This document shows positions 34,449 to 43,557 of a stretch of 64,000 nt of DNA, in pieces. Origin of the DNA: a bacterium. Lineage in GTDB: Bacteria > Actinomycetota > Acidimicrobiia > Spongiisociales > JAENVV01. The position numbers and the translations under genes are program-made. Where the stretch lies: contig JAHEDI010000005.1 in the NCBI GenBank assembly GCA_024641305.1, forward strand, positions 62,001-126,000. The letters run 5' to 3'. How positions within the stretch are numbered: position 1 is the first letter of the stretch; each line of letters opens with the position of its first letter. The notes beneath the pieces are model-generated. The model did no database searches, was not told where the DNA came from, and worked only from the letters and a program-made list of their open reading frames with translations.

Positions 34449-35084
34449 GTGGCACTTCCCCGCAATTCCGACGGCGTCTTCACCGACATTGCCGGCACGT
34501 ATGACTTCATCAATAAGGTGCTCTCGTTCGGCCAGGAACAGAATTGGCGTCGGCGGGCTATCGCCGAACTGCCCCGGGGCCGCCTGCTCGACCTCGGGAC
34601 GGGTACCGGGGCAGCTCTGCCGGTCCTGGCGGGGTTTGAGGTCGTTGGCCTTGATCCGGAGTTCGAGATGTTGAGGATCAATCCGATGGACGAAAAAGTC
34701 GTTGGTTACGGCGAATCGCTTCCGTTTCCTGACGCCTCGTTTGATGCCGTTTTCTCGGCGTATGTGTTTCGCAACCTCACCTCGGTGGCAGACACGCTGG
34801 CCGAGATTGAACGGGTCCTCAGGCCGGGAGGTAAAGCGGCGATCGTCGACCTGGGACGCCCGAAGAACCGGTTTCTTGCCGCGTTGCATCGGGCTGGCTC
34901 TGCGGTCGTCCTGCCGGCGATCGGCGCAGCAGTGGGAGGGCGCGAGTCCTACCAGTATCTCCACCGTTCGCTCGACAAGTTGGCACCACCCGAAGAGCTG
35001 TACGCAGACACCCCGCTCCGGGTCGACAAATTATGGCGAATGGGACCTTTGGGGTTCGTGTACGGGATCGTGCTCGCCAAATAG
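34449..35084 (+). CDS. SAM-dependent methyltransferase, UbiE/MenG-like
   Basis: About 211 residues with GTG start at 34449. The SAM motif LLDLGTGTGAALPVL is at about 42-56, and the family feature TYDFINKVLSFGQEQNWRRRA at the start is typical of demethylmenaquinone methyltransferases (UbiE/MenG). It lacks the exact DxxGxG of well-studied MenG but is close. The later part GRESYQYLHRSL also fits. A role in menaquinone synthesis is likely, not proven. Cotranscription with serS is suggested by the four-base gap. Confidence 0.75.
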   Translation: MALPRNSDGVFTDIAGTYDFINKVLSFGQEQNWRRRAIAELPRGRLLDLGTGTGAALPVLAGFEVVGLDPEFEMLRINPMDEKVVGYGESLPFPDASFDAVFSAYVFRNLTSVADTLAEIERVLRPGGKAAIVDLGRPKNRFLAALHRAGSAVVLPAIGAAVGGRESYQYLHRSLDKLAPPEELYADTPLRVDKLWRMGPLGFVYGIVLAK

Positions 35085-35107
35085 CCCGTTAGGGCTCTAT
35101 CGGTTGG

Positions 35108-35269
35108 CTACTTTTTGGCAGCCGACTTTTTGGCAGCACTCGCCCGACCAACGTTCTTCTTGGCCGAAGCATCATGCTGAGTCACGAGGTTTGCCCCCTT
35201 ATAGGCTCGCCCTGCCTTGTGGCTCGGGGTTCCTGGGTGCTCCTGGCGCTGTCGGGTTGGTTTGTGCAT
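35108..35269 (-). CDS. Short very basic protein with Lys/Ala tail
   Basis: A 53-residue frame from ATG 35269 (MHKPTRQRQEHPG), with a net charge strongly positive and a tail ending KKSAAKK that recalls histone-H1 or HU-like tails. It could bind nucleic acid; no family is recognised. A GTG at 35308 gives a longer product. The ribosome site is weak. The remainder of the 35085-35395 gap holds only an AGCCC/GGGCT stem-loop at 35085-35100 and the tetR operator region. Confidence 0.45.
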   Translation of the reverse strand: MHKPTRQRQEHPGTPSHKAGRAYKGANLVTQHDASAKKNVGRASAAKKSAAKK

Positions 35270-35362
35270 GCGAAAGGTCTTTCTGGGCGATCTAAGACTG
35301 TGGTCCACCGGATGGGGTCGTCCTTTGACGGCGGTCCGGGCGGTGATTAATCTAGGGTCAGT

Positions 35363-35380
35363 ACTGTACGATCGTCAAGT
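35363..35380. promoter_or_regulatory. Candidate TetR operator
   Basis: ACTGTACGATCGTCAAGT matches its own reverse complement at 14 of 18 positions, with a central ACGATCGT palindrome and ACT/AGT ends. It ends 15 bases before the GTG of the TetR-type gene, where an autorepressor would bind. Confidence 0.5.
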
Positions 35381-35395
35381 GAGTATGTTGAAAAC

Positions 35396-35938
35396 GTGAA
35401 CCGCCGCGACGAGCTCCTCCATGCTGCACTCCGACTGTTCGCGGAAAAGGGTTTCGACGGGGTCTCCGTCGCCGACCTGGTTGGCGAGGTCGGCATGAGC
35501 AAAGCGGCCTTCGGCTACCACCTCGAATCAAAGGACGACCTATTGATCGAGTTGGTTGACCCGCTTCTCAGTCGCCTTGAACGAGTCGTGGCTGCCTACC
35601 CACGTTATCCCGGTTTTCCCAACCAGCTTGAGCTCATGTTGGCGGACTATCTCGACGCCCTGCTCGAACACCGCGACATCGTTGTCTGGGTCGATGGAGA
35701 CAAGGCCGTTTCCAGCCACCCGCTCGTTGGAAAGCGACTTCGGGCAACCAACCAGGCCATGCGCCATGCGATTCGTGGGAACCGCCGTTCGTCAGTTGGC
35801 CGGGTATTGGCGGCTTCGGCGCTTGGCATGATCTGGCGCCCCATACGAAACCTCACAGACGTCGACGTCGAGAAGCAAAAAGCCGCCCTGTTGGACGCGG
35901 TCATGTCGGTGGCCGGGCGGGCCAGGGAAGCTGGTTAG
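35396..35938 (+). CDS. TetR-family transcriptional regulator
   Basis: A 180-residue regulator. The N-terminal HTH reads LFAEKGFDGVSVADLVGEVGMSKAAFGYHL (residues about 13-42; key residues listed only in part), typical of TetR. The C-terminal part is a helical ligand/dimer domain. Ligand unknown. Starts at GTG downstream of a palindromic site. Its stop overlaps the stop of the multicopper oxidase gene by four bases in convergent orientation. Confidence 0.88.
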   Translation: MNRRDELLHAALRLFAEKGFDGVSVADLVGEVGMSKAAFGYHLESKDDLLIELVDPLLSRLERVVAAYPRYPGFPNQLELMLADYLDALLEHRDIVVWVDGDKAVSSHPLVGKRLRATNQAMRHAIRGNRRSSVGRVLAASALGMIWRPIRNLTDVDVEKQKAALLDAVMSVAGRAREAG

Positions 35939-36945
35939 ATAGCGGCGAACCATCCCATGGCTCCGGCTCCGGCCATGTGGTGCTGATGGGGGTGAAACAT
36001 GTACCTCCCCAATTCGGGAAGTGCGAACTCAACGATGGCCCGTTCTCCTTGGCCGAGAGTGATCGTGTCCGTATGTTCGGTCGGGGTAACGTCGGTTCCG
36101 CTTGGAAACACGTCGAAGGTCTGAGCGTGCAGGTGGAATGACCCGACAGGGTCGTACTCGGTCATGTTCACGATGTACAACCGGGCCGGATCTCCAACCG
36201 GGACCTTGATGGGATACCTGGCGAAGTATCCCGCTATGCCGTTCCAGGTGTAGATCTCGTTGCGTCCGTCTTCGTCGATGTCCCAGCCAGACAGCAAGAG
36301 GACGAACTCGTGGGCGGGTGGACGTCCGCCAATCGGATCAACGATCATGGTCCCGTACAGTCCCTTTGCTACGTGCTTGGCGAGCGGCATGGTATGGCAG
36401 TGATAGGGATGAACTCCCGCTGGGCCGGCTTTGATCTCGTAGGTGAATTCACCGCCGGGGGGGATGGGTTCCCAGCCATCCATTGAGGGGGAGTGACGCC
36501 CGTGCAGGTGCAAGTTGTGGTTGTGATCTGTCTGGTTATGAACGGTGATCTCGAGCAGGTCGCCTTCCGTTGCCCGGATTATGGGCCCGGGCGCTGAGCC
36601 ATCAAAGGTCCACTGGTTCATACTCTGGCCAGCAGCCACCTCGTTGCGGCTCTCTACGACCGAGAGCGTGATCTGTTGTGAGCCCGTACGAGCAGGAGGG
36701 GGGATGGTGACGTCGGCGAGCGCCGAAGCGTCGAGGTTCTCAGGTGGATCAAATTCGCCCGTATATCCAGGGCCGGTGGCGTCAGATCCATAGAACGCCG
36801 AGCGTGGGGAGTCGGAGGAGGCCAGGGCTGGTTGGCTGAGTGAGCCGCCGAGAAAACCGGCGCCGAGGGCCGCCCCCCCCAAACCGACAGTGCGGAGCGC
36901 GTCTCGGCGGGTCAACCCGTGCTCGTCGGGGGATGGTTTGGTCAC
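35935..36945 (-). CDS. Tat-exported multicopper oxidase
   Basis: The 336-residue product starts at GTG 36945 and has a twin-arginine signal (TRRDALRTVGLGGAAL, about residues 11-26). Two cupredoxin domains carry copper ligands in HNLHLHG, HPYHCHTMPLAKH, FHLHAQTF and MFHPHQHHM. The pattern is that of two-domain or nitrite-reductase-like copper oxidases. Likely substrate: Cu(I), phenolics or nitrite; I cannot tell. The start follows the stop of the upstream cupredoxin gene after one base, so the two form an operon. The ordering shows no separate assembly gene here. Confidence 0.85.
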   Translation of the reverse strand: MTKPSPDEHGLTRRDALRTVGLGGAALGAGFLGGSLSQPALASSDSPRSAFYGSDATGPGYTGEFDPPENLDASALADVTIPPPARTGSQQITLSVVESRNEVAAGQSMNQWTFDGSAPGPIIRATEGDLLEITVHNQTDHNHNLHLHGRHSPSMDGWEPIPPGGEFTYEIKAGPAGVHPYHCHTMPLAKHVAKGLYGTMIVDPIGGRPPAHEFVLLLSGWDIDEDGRNEIYTWNGIAGYFARYPIKVPVGDPARLYIVNMTEYDPVGSFHLHAQTFDVFPSGTDVTPTEHTDTITLGQGERAIVEFALPELGRYMFHPHQHHMAGAGAMGWFAAI

Positions 36946-36946
36946 G

Positions 36947-38893
36947 TCAGACGATGCCGCCAACCAGCGCTCCGACTCCGAGAAGCACCAGGTATGAACC
37001 CAGACCGCCCAGGGCGATCGAATACCGCTTCCACCGAGGCAACGAGCTGCCAAACAGGAAGTAGGCAAGGACACCAACAAATGGGATGAGTAGTTGGACC
37101 AGAATCCAACCGATGGTGGCACCCTTCGACCGTTCATCCGATTTGGTCAGATCCCACAGGCCGAGGGCCAGCAGAGCGGCAAAGAGCATGAAGGGCATGA
37201 GATAGGCCCACAACCCGAAGAATATGGACCAGGCGCCCATTGCCAATGAGAGTCCGAACACGGTGATCCCTTTCTGTTGGGTAATAGTGACGCCGTCCGG
37301 AAGGTCCGGAACCGTCAGAGATTGCAGATCGAGTGGATAGGAAGCAAACACGTCGACCGCCGGTCGGACGGGTGCGTCGGCCCCACCAGGCATTTGGTCT
37401 TGGGGTGCGGGAAGGGGGGTAGACCCGATCGGTGCGTCTGGCCGGGATTCTGTTCCGTTTTGAGCGACCCTGCCGAGCGGCTCCAACGTCCCCATGAGCT
37501 CATACAAAACCGGCAGACGAAGACCGTCGCAGGGCTGACTCAACTCCAGGCCGACCGGTAGCGACGTCGAGTGGGTGTTACCTTCGAAACAGTTCCCAGC
37601 GTCGGCTAGTCCGGCGAGGGCCAGATCAGCTCGTCCGCTTCCTTCGATGACGTTGTCCCGGACGATGTTCCCGCTTGAAAACCAGAACTTCTTATCGAGG
37701 TTTGGCGATATGACGATTCCATTTCCAAGATGGTTGACGATCCGATTCCGCTCGATGAGCGAGGTGTTCCCCCCGGCCAGAATGATGCCATTGCCAAACG
37801 AGGGCCAGGTGGCGTTTTTGAATGGAACGTCGGTTCGGCTGTTGTCGTGGATGAGATTGCCGACGATCGTGACGTCGTGAAACGGGGCGAGTTCTTCGCC
37901 GTCGAGCGTGTTGGGTACCAGGCCGGCACCGTTGTGTCGCCATATGGAATTGATGAGATACATCTCGGTTGAGGCGTTCGTCCCCGAATATCCCATGCCG
38001 TTGTATTCGGAAATGACGTTGGTGACGATGGTGTTGCACGGGTCGCATTGACCAACATAGAACCCCGAGTCCGGAGCCCCCGTCCCGAGCGAGTATTCGA
38101 TGAGTCCGTCAGATGAGTCGAATGCATAGATCCCGTAATTGCCGGCATAGATGGTCGTGAGATAGGACCCGCGAAAGCCCGTCACACCCGTCCAGAAGAC
38201 ACCGTTACCAACCGGGTTGATGACGGTTAGATTTTCGACGGCCACCCCGTCGGCGGTGATCAAAATGCCATTCGACCTGACCCCTTCGCCGTCGATGATG
38301 GTGCTATTGCGGTCCTCGCCCCTGATAACCAGATTCTCCGTCGTGACGGCTACCTCTTCACGGTAGGTGCCAGGGGCGATGAGGATGAGGTCGCCGGGGC
38401 CGGCCGCGTCGATCGCCGACTGGATCGTCGGATAGTCGGCGGGAACACGACGGGTCGTACCCGAGAAATCTGCAGAGGGTTGACCTGGTTTCGGTGTGGC
38501 GGCTTGGATCGGCGCAGGCACTCCCGACTCCTCCACGACCAACGTGGCCGCCATGCCCACTCCGTTTGCCGAGTGGAAGGTGCAGATGAACAGATACTCG
38601 CCAGGCTCTGTAAACGTTATTTCGGTCGAGTCGCCGGGACCCATGACGAGGCTTCCGAAGCTGTCCAATGTCGACCATGCTCCCCCCGAGTCGGAGGCAT
38701 TGTGGATATTTCGGCCCTCGTTGATAAAGGTCACCGTGGTGCCGACGTCGACTACGTATAGGTCGCGGTCAAAGACGTTGTCACGCATGAATACCGTCGC
38801 TTCCGGATTGAACCCGGAGGTCGCACCATTGCCCGAACAGGCTGCCAGGACGGCAAGAGCGAGTGATCCCAGGAGCCACCATATACGCTTCAC
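36947..38893 (-). CDS. Lipoprotein with cupredoxin, beta-helix and membrane domains
   Basis: About 648 residues from GTG 38893. A lipoprotein signal with lipobox LAAC is near residue 18. A plastocyanin-like domain follows (about 30-120) with copper ligands NIHNASD, then CTFHSANGVGM. A right-handed parallel beta-helix (NosD-like) runs about 145-480, starting PADYPTIQSAIDAAGPGD. The C-terminus has three or four helices (about 550-648) including a PLDc_N-like segment (MPFMLFAALLALGLWDL). It is a lipid- and helix-anchored copper/polysaccharide protein, followed directly by the oxidase. Function unknown. Confidence 0.78.
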   Translation of the reverse strand: MKRIWWLLGSLALAVLAACSGNGATSGFNPEATVFMRDNVFDRDLYVVDVGTTVTFINEGRNIHNASDSGGAWSTLDSFGSLVMGPGDSTEITFTEPGEYLFICTFHSANGVGMAATLVVEESGVPAPIQAATPKPGQPSADFSGTTRRVPADYPTIQSAIDAAGPGDLILIAPGTYREEVAVTTENLVIRGEDRNSTIIDGEGVRSNGILITADGVAVENLTVINPVGNGVFWTGVTGFRGSYLTTIYAGNYGIYAFDSSDGLIEYSLGTGAPDSGFYVGQCDPCNTIVTNVISEYNGMGYSGTNASTEMYLINSIWRHNGAGLVPNTLDGEELAPFHDVTIVGNLIHDNSRTDVPFKNATWPSFGNGIILAGGNTSLIERNRIVNHLGNGIVISPNLDKKFWFSSGNIVRDNVIEGSGRADLALAGLADAGNCFEGNTHSTSLPVGLELSQPCDGLRLPVLYELMGTLEPLGRVAQNGTESRPDAPIGSTPLPAPQDQMPGGADAPVRPAVDVFASYPLDLQSLTVPDLPDGVTITQQKGITVFGLSLAMGAWSIFFGLWAYLMPFMLFAALLALGLWDLTKSDERSKGATIGWILVQLLIPFVGVLAYFLFGSSLPRWKRYSIALGGLGSYLVLLGVGALVGGIV

Positions 38894-38955
38894 GATCGGC
38901 AGACTAGCGGCCGTAATCGGCGGGCCGGGGGCCGAGTGGTTGGTAGGTTTCTGCA

Positions 38956-39966
38956 ATGCAGTCAGCTCTACCCCCTATTCCGGATTCAGTCTGGCGGCCC
39001 CTGCAACGAACAGACGCTGCGTGGTGCACGCAGCTGTGGAACACATGTTTCGAGGTCGACGGCGGTTACCGGATGGTCGAGCAGGAGTGGGTTCAGGAGT
39101 TGGAAGATACCGACGACAATCCTCCCGAGGATGGGATGATCGCGATGACTCGCGCCGGAACACCCGTGGCTATTGCCTTTGTCCAGGTCCCACCGGCAAC
39201 CAATCTGTGGCGGGCCACCGGATGGGGGGCGGTCCACCCCGATTACCGGGGAGCCGGGATCGGCCAGGCGATTCTGGCCTGGCGGGAGGCCAGGGCCACC
39301 GAGCGGTCTCAGGCTGTTCGAGCTGACATTCCCAAATTCCTGTGGGAGACGTTGTATGACCGTCAGTCAGGTCCGGTTTCGTTCCTGACCGAACATGGGT
39401 ACCGCCCGGTCCGACATTGGTTCGAGATGACACGTGACCTCTCCACGCCGATCGACTCGGCTCCGCTAGGTTCGGGCGTGGAGTTGATCCGGTATCGGCC
39501 CGAACTATCTGAAGCGGTTCGGGAAGCCAACAACGACGCTTTTCGAGATCACTGGGGATCCCAACCGATCACCCGGGAGCGGTGGGAGCGCCATTACGTG
39601 GGTGGTGAGTCGTTCCGCCCGGACCTGTCGGCGGCGGTCGTCGATGGAGCAAAGGTGGTCGGCCTTCTCCTGGCTGGTTGTTTTCCCCATGACTTTGAGG
39701 ACAAAGGACGCACCGAGGTATGGGCGGAGACCATCGGTACCCGCCGCGAATATCGGGGTAGGGGGATCGCCTCGGCACTGATCGTTGAATGGATGCGAGG
39801 AGTTGCAGAGGCAGGCTACGAATACGCCGTCCTCGGGGTTGATGCGGCCTCAAAGACCGGAGCCCTTGGTCTGTATGAGCGGCACGGGTTCACTGTTGAT
39901 ACTTCTTCCACGAGCTACGCCAAGCCCATGGAAGGGACCGACTGGTCAGCTCTTGACCAGCGGTGA
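38956..39966 (+). CDS. Tandem-GNAT N-acetyltransferase
   Basis: A 336-residue protein with two GNAT domains. The first has VHPDYRGAGIGQAIL (about 95-109), and the second RREYRGRGIASALIVEWM (about 260-277), followed by KTGALGLYERHGF. Mycothiol synthase MshD has this doubled layout, but similarity is only at the fold level. Substrate unknown. It diverges from the beta-helix lipoprotein with 62 bases between starts. Confidence 0.82.
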   Translation: MQSALPPIPDSVWRPLQRTDAAWCTQLWNTCFEVDGGYRMVEQEWVQELEDTDDNPPEDGMIAMTRAGTPVAIAFVQVPPATNLWRATGWGAVHPDYRGAGIGQAILAWREARATERSQAVRADIPKFLWETLYDRQSGPVSFLTEHGYRPVRHWFEMTRDLSTPIDSAPLGSGVELIRYRPELSEAVREANNDAFRDHWGSQPITRERWERHYVGGESFRPDLSAAVVDGAKVVGLLLAGCFPHDFEDKGRTEVWAETIGTRREYRGRGIASALIVEWMRGVAEAGYEYAVLGVDAASKTGALGLYERHGFTVDTSSTSYAKPMEGTDWSALDQR

Positions 39967-39972
39967 ACTTGG

Positions 39973-40872
39973 TTACCGGGCCCGGAATGCCTCAAGCACT
40001 GCGGCGGCTTGGGTCACCGACTCAAGGGTGATCGGGTCCAGAACCAGTTGTACGTGGCTGATGCCGGCGTCTTCCCATTGATGGAGCCAGTCAGCAAGTT
40101 CAGCCGGAGTCCCCGTGAGGGGGTGGGCGGAGAACTGCGGCTCTGCCTGCATGCGGCCCTCGCCACCGGGGAATTGCATCAGGACGGCCGTGGTCATTTC
40201 CACATCGGCTGGATGACGACCCGCTTCGCTGAGAGCGCTATGGACATCTTCGAGTAAGGGAGGGAGGCCATCGGGTCGATTGCCATACCAGGCGTACCAG
40301 GCGTTCCACATCGACATGTGCGGTGCGGTTATTCGCAGTACGCGTCGGCCGATTGATCCAATTAAAAGCGGCAGAGAATCCGTTGGTCCGGCCGGAAGAA
40401 GGACGCAGCGCTCGACATCGTAGAAGGCCGAATGGTGAGTGACCTCCTCGCCGGCCAGGAGTCGGCGGATAATCTCAAAGGCAGCTTCGAAACGACTCGC
40501 TCTACGGTCGTACGGAAATCCGAAGGCCTCGTATTCGGTTTCGTTCCACCCGGCTCCCAGACCCAGGATAAAACGACCCTGGGAGATCTCGTCAAGAGTG
40601 GATGCCTTCTTGGCGAGCATGGCCGGGGCGTGGAACGAGGTGGCCGCCACCAGCGGTCCGATTTCCACCCGTTCGGTGATGGCTGCCACTGCTGCCATCT
40701 GTGACCAGGCCTCCCACGGCCCATGGGCCCCCCGCTCGTTGGTGCGGTACAGCAGGTGGTCGCCAACCCAGATCGAATCAAATCCGGCATCCTCGATCGC
40801 CCGGCTCATGGTGGCCAATTCTGGCCAGCGGACTTGGCGTTCTACCTCGGGAAGCTGAATGCCGACCTTCAT
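39973..40872 (-). CDS. LLM-class flavin/F420-dependent oxidoreductase
   Basis: A 299-residue luciferase-like TIM-barrel protein starting MKVGIQLPEVERQVRWPEL, with SIWVGDHLLYR and the later FILGLGAGWNETEYEAFG. This subfamily commonly uses coenzyme F420 in Actinomycetota. Substrate unknown. It lies at the 3' end of the aminotransferase transcript, overlapping it by four bases (ATGA), and may act in the same pathway. Confidence 0.85.
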   Translation of the reverse strand: MKVGIQLPEVERQVRWPELATMSRAIEDAGFDSIWVGDHLLYRTNERGAHGPWEAWSQMAAVAAITERVEIGPLVAATSFHAPAMLAKKASTLDEISQGRFILGLGAGWNETEYEAFGFPYDRRASRFEAAFEIIRRLLAGEEVTHHSAFYDVERCVLLPAGPTDSLPLLIGSIGRRVLRITAPHMSMWNAWYAWYGNRPDGLPPLLEDVHSALSEAGRHPADVEMTTAVLMQFPGGEGRMQAEPQFSAHPLTGTPAELADWLHQWEDAGISHVQLVLDPITLESVTQAAAVLEAFRAR

Positions 40873-42224
40873 CGGACGAGCGCCTGGGCGGCCACGATCG
40901 ACTCGCGAAGAATAGCTACGATCTCATCAAGTTCGGACTCGGAGATCGTCAGTGCCGGAGACATGACGTTGAGGTTTCCGATCGGGCGGACGATCAACCC
41001 GCGCTTCTGAGCTTCGCACGCCACCAAATTGCCGATGTCGATTCCGTCCGGGAATCCTGCTTTGGTGGCTTTGTCGGCCACGAACTCGACACAGGTCATG
41101 AGGTGAGAGCCCCGCACGTCGCCAACGATAGCCAGGTCGGCCAAGTCACCTAATTGCTCCATGAAATAGGGTCCGATTTTGCGCACTCGTTCGAGGATGC
41201 CATGGCGCTCAATGATCTCGATGTTTTTGAGGGCCGCGGCGCAGGCCACGGGATGACCGGAGTACGTATACCCGACTCCGAAGTAACGCCCGTGGCCTGG
41301 CTCCGAGATGACCGCATGAATAGCATCGGAATAGATGGTGGCTCCCAGCGGCACGTAGCCTGACGTCAATCCCTTTGCGGATGTGATGATGTCCGGCGTG
41401 ATACCGAACATCTTCTCGGAGACGAACCATTCGCCGAGGCGCCCGAACCCGGTGACAACTTCGTCCGAAACATACAAGATGTCCCAATCCCTGCAGAGTT
41501 CCCAGATCCGGCGGAGGTAGTTGTCAGGAGGAAGCACCACCCCACCTGACGCCATGATTGGCTCGGCGAAGAACCCACCGACCTGATCTGGCCCGCCTAG
41601 TTCGGCCACTTTGGCCTCGAACTCGGCGACCAGGTCCGCACCGAACTCCACTTCTGTGCGTCCCGCCCCATGCCGGTAGTAGTTCGGTGATTGCAGGTGG
41701 TGGATCGTGTCGTCGATGTAGTTGAAATAGCTGGTGTGGTCGGTCGGCTTGCCGCCGATCGAAACTGCCGCGTACGTGGTCCCGTGATAGGCATCGGTCC
41801 GGGAAATGACATGTCGCTTCTCGTGGTTGCCCCGAACACCGTGATAGAACTGGATGAGCCGGTAGGCGGAGTCGATGGCGGTGGATCCACCAGTGCTGAA
41901 GAATGTGTGATTGAGGCCATCGGGCGTCAGCGTGGCGAGCTTGGCGGCCAGTTGTGCAGCAGGAATTCCCATCATGTCCCCAAAAGGATTGGCGTAGGCG
42001 AGCTTGCGTAGCTGCGCCGAAATGGCTTCGACCATCTCTTCCTGAGCGAGACCGATGTTGGTGCACCACATTCCACCGATGGCGTCGAGATACCGGTTAC
42101 CGGCCGCATCCACGAGGTGGACCCCGTCCCCGGATTCAATGACAAGTCGTCGTTCGGGGTCGGTGTCGAACTCCTGATACGGCACAAGTAGGTGGTTGGC
42201 GGCGTCGCTGATGGTCTGAGGCAC
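40869..42224 (-). CDS. Class III (omega) aminotransferase
   Basis: A 451-residue PLP enzyme of the aspartate-aminotransferase-family/omega group. The PLP lysine is in SAKGLTSGYVPLGA (about residue 284), the cofactor Asp in LYVSDEVVTGFGRLG, and the N-terminal GGMWCTNIGL is typical. Such enzymes transfer amino groups from putrescine, GABA, beta-alanine or similar to pyruvate or 2-oxoglutarate. It diverges from the amine/guanidine operon at 42437-48928, sharing a 212-base promoter region, which suggests one pathway. Confidence 0.88.
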   Translation of the reverse strand: MPQTISDAANHLLVPYQEFDTDPERRLVIESGDGVHLVDAAGNRYLDAIGGMWCTNIGLAQEEMVEAISAQLRKLAYANPFGDMMGIPAAQLAAKLATLTPDGLNHTFFSTGGSTAIDSAYRLIQFYHGVRGNHEKRHVISRTDAYHGTTYAAVSIGGKPTDHTSYFNYIDDTIHHLQSPNYYRHGAGRTEVEFGADLVAEFEAKVAELGGPDQVGGFFAEPIMASGGVVLPPDNYLRRIWELCRDWDILYVSDEVVTGFGRLGEWFVSEKMFGITPDIITSAKGLTSGYVPLGATIYSDAIHAVISEPGHGRYFGVGYTYSGHPVACAAALKNIEIIERHGILERVRKIGPYFMEQLGDLADLAIVGDVRGSHLMTCVEFVADKATKAGFPDGIDIGNLVACEAQKRGLIVRPIGNLNVMSPALTISESELDEIVAILRESIVAAQALVR

Positions 42225-42436
42225 GGGTCTCCGTTACTGGGCTCTCCAGTTCGGACCCTAGTGGACGAACTCGGACTTTCGAGCGAATCATGCAAGAATC
42301 AATGTGAAATCGACCGTATCGATAATTGAGGCCCAGAATTCAAGCATTCCGGTCGTTGTTGCCGTTGTTCAGGGACGAATCGGCGACAGTTGACGATCAG
42401 ATGAGGCAAGATGGTCCGGTACCGGCAGGAGGCACT

Positions 42437-42472
42437 GTGACGACGATCTGCCAGAAGTGCGAGAGTAAGTAA
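42437..42472 (+). CDS. 11-codon leader ORF with CxxC
   Basis: GTG at 42437 opens a frame of 11 residues (MTTICQKCESK). A perfect CAGGAGG lies six bases before it. Its TAA overlaps the ATG of the acyltransferase (TAATG). The peptide has a CxxC. Ribosomes that read it would be placed on the next gene, so it may be a translational coupler, an attenuator or a metal/thiol sensor. It could also be a by-product of a strong ribosome site meant for the next gene, but that start is 40 bases away. Confidence 0.4.
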   Translation: MTTICQKCESK

Positions 42473-43557
42473 TGGCAATCCGGGTTCTTGAACTTTCAGG
42501 TTCGGCCGGTTCTATGGGAACGGCCCATGGAACCGCTTACGCCGACGACATCCGGCGTTACGCCGACGATCGTATTCGTCTCGTCATGTCCGGTTTGTGG
42601 AGTGGCAATCGGCTGGGACGAAGTGACGTGCTGGCGGTGGCGAGTTCCTGTCTTCAGTTTCATGAGGAGTTCAGCCCCGACCTCACCGAGGAGATGAACG
42701 CGATCGGGCGGGCGTGTGGGCTCACCCCCGAAGAGATGATCGTCGTTGGGGGTTTTACCGATTTTGTCGATGCGGTGCGCGCCAGCACCGGCGGCCCGAT
42801 GCCACCAGAAGTGATCGAGGACGACTGTACGGCGTTTATTGTCCCGGATGGTCGCTCTCAAGGGGCCGGCTATTTCGGCCAGACCTGGGATATGCACGAC
42901 ACGGCTACTCAGTTTGTCGTGCTCTCCGACCTACGCCCTGTCAACAAGCCGCGGGCTCTGGTGTTTACAACGACCGGGTGCCTTGGCCAGATCGGCATGA
43001 ACGAAGCCGGTGTAGCGGTAGGAATCAACAATCTCACCGTGGTTGACGGTCGGCCAGGCGTCACCTGGCCGACGGTGGTACGAAAAGCGCTTGAGCAGAC
43101 CTCGGCCGAGGACGCTCGAGACGTGATCGCTAGCGCCCACCTGGCAGGGGCTCACAGCTATCTCGTCTTTGATGCCGAAGGAGTCGGATTCAACCTGGAA
43201 GCTACGCCGACCGCCACTGCCGTGTTTGAACTACACGAGGAAGTGCTCGTCCACACAAACCACATGCTGAGCGATGCCACCGTCGGCCTGGAAGTAGCCA
43301 GACCACCCCAGCTTCAGGCAAGTTCGGAAGCGAGACTCGCCAGGGCCCGCCTACTCCTGTCCGACGGCGATATCGATGAGCAGACCCTGATGGCTGTCAC
43401 TCGCGACGGCGAGGCGATTTGTCAGATCGGCTACGACCCCTATCACGTTGAATCTTGTGGGGCGGCGATCATGCGACCACAGACCAAAGACTTCTGGGCA
43501 GTGTGGGGGCTACCCGATCAGAACGAATACGAGCCGTTTAGCCTGGCAGCGTCGTGA
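42472..43557 (+). CDS. C45-family autoproteolytic acyltransferase/amidase
   Basis: A 361-residue Ntn-hydrolase of the acyl-coenzyme A:isopenicillin N acyltransferase type (peptidase C45). The likely nucleophile is Cys of EDDCTAF (about residue 122), exposed by self-cleavage of the chain. The segment GQTWDMHD and later GINNLTVVDGRPG are typical of the fold. Substrate could be an N-acyl amine or amide. First full gene of the operon; its TGA overlaps the next GTG. Confidence 0.8.
   Translation: MAIRVLELSGSAGSMGTAHGTAYADDIRRYADDRIRLVMSGLWSGNRLGRSDVLAVASSCLQFHEEFSPDLTEEMNAIGRACGLTPEEMIVVGGFTDFVDAVRASTGGPMPPEVIEDDCTAFIVPDGRSQGAGYFGQTWDMHDTATQFVVLSDLRPVNKPRALVFTTTGCLGQIGMNEAGVAVGINNLTVVDGRPGVTWPTVVRKALEQTSAEDARDVIASAHLAGAHSYLVFDAEGVGFNLEATPTATAVFELHEEVLVHTNHMLSDATVGLEVARPPQLQASSEARLARARLLLSDGDIDEQTLMAVTRDGEAICQIGYDPYHVESCGAAIMRPQTKDFWAVWGLPDQNEYEPFSLAAS

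Noticed and set aside
38496-39326. 276-residue plus-strand frame across two genes
   Set aside because: It overlaps the antisense of the lipoprotein and the tandem GNAT gene in another phase.
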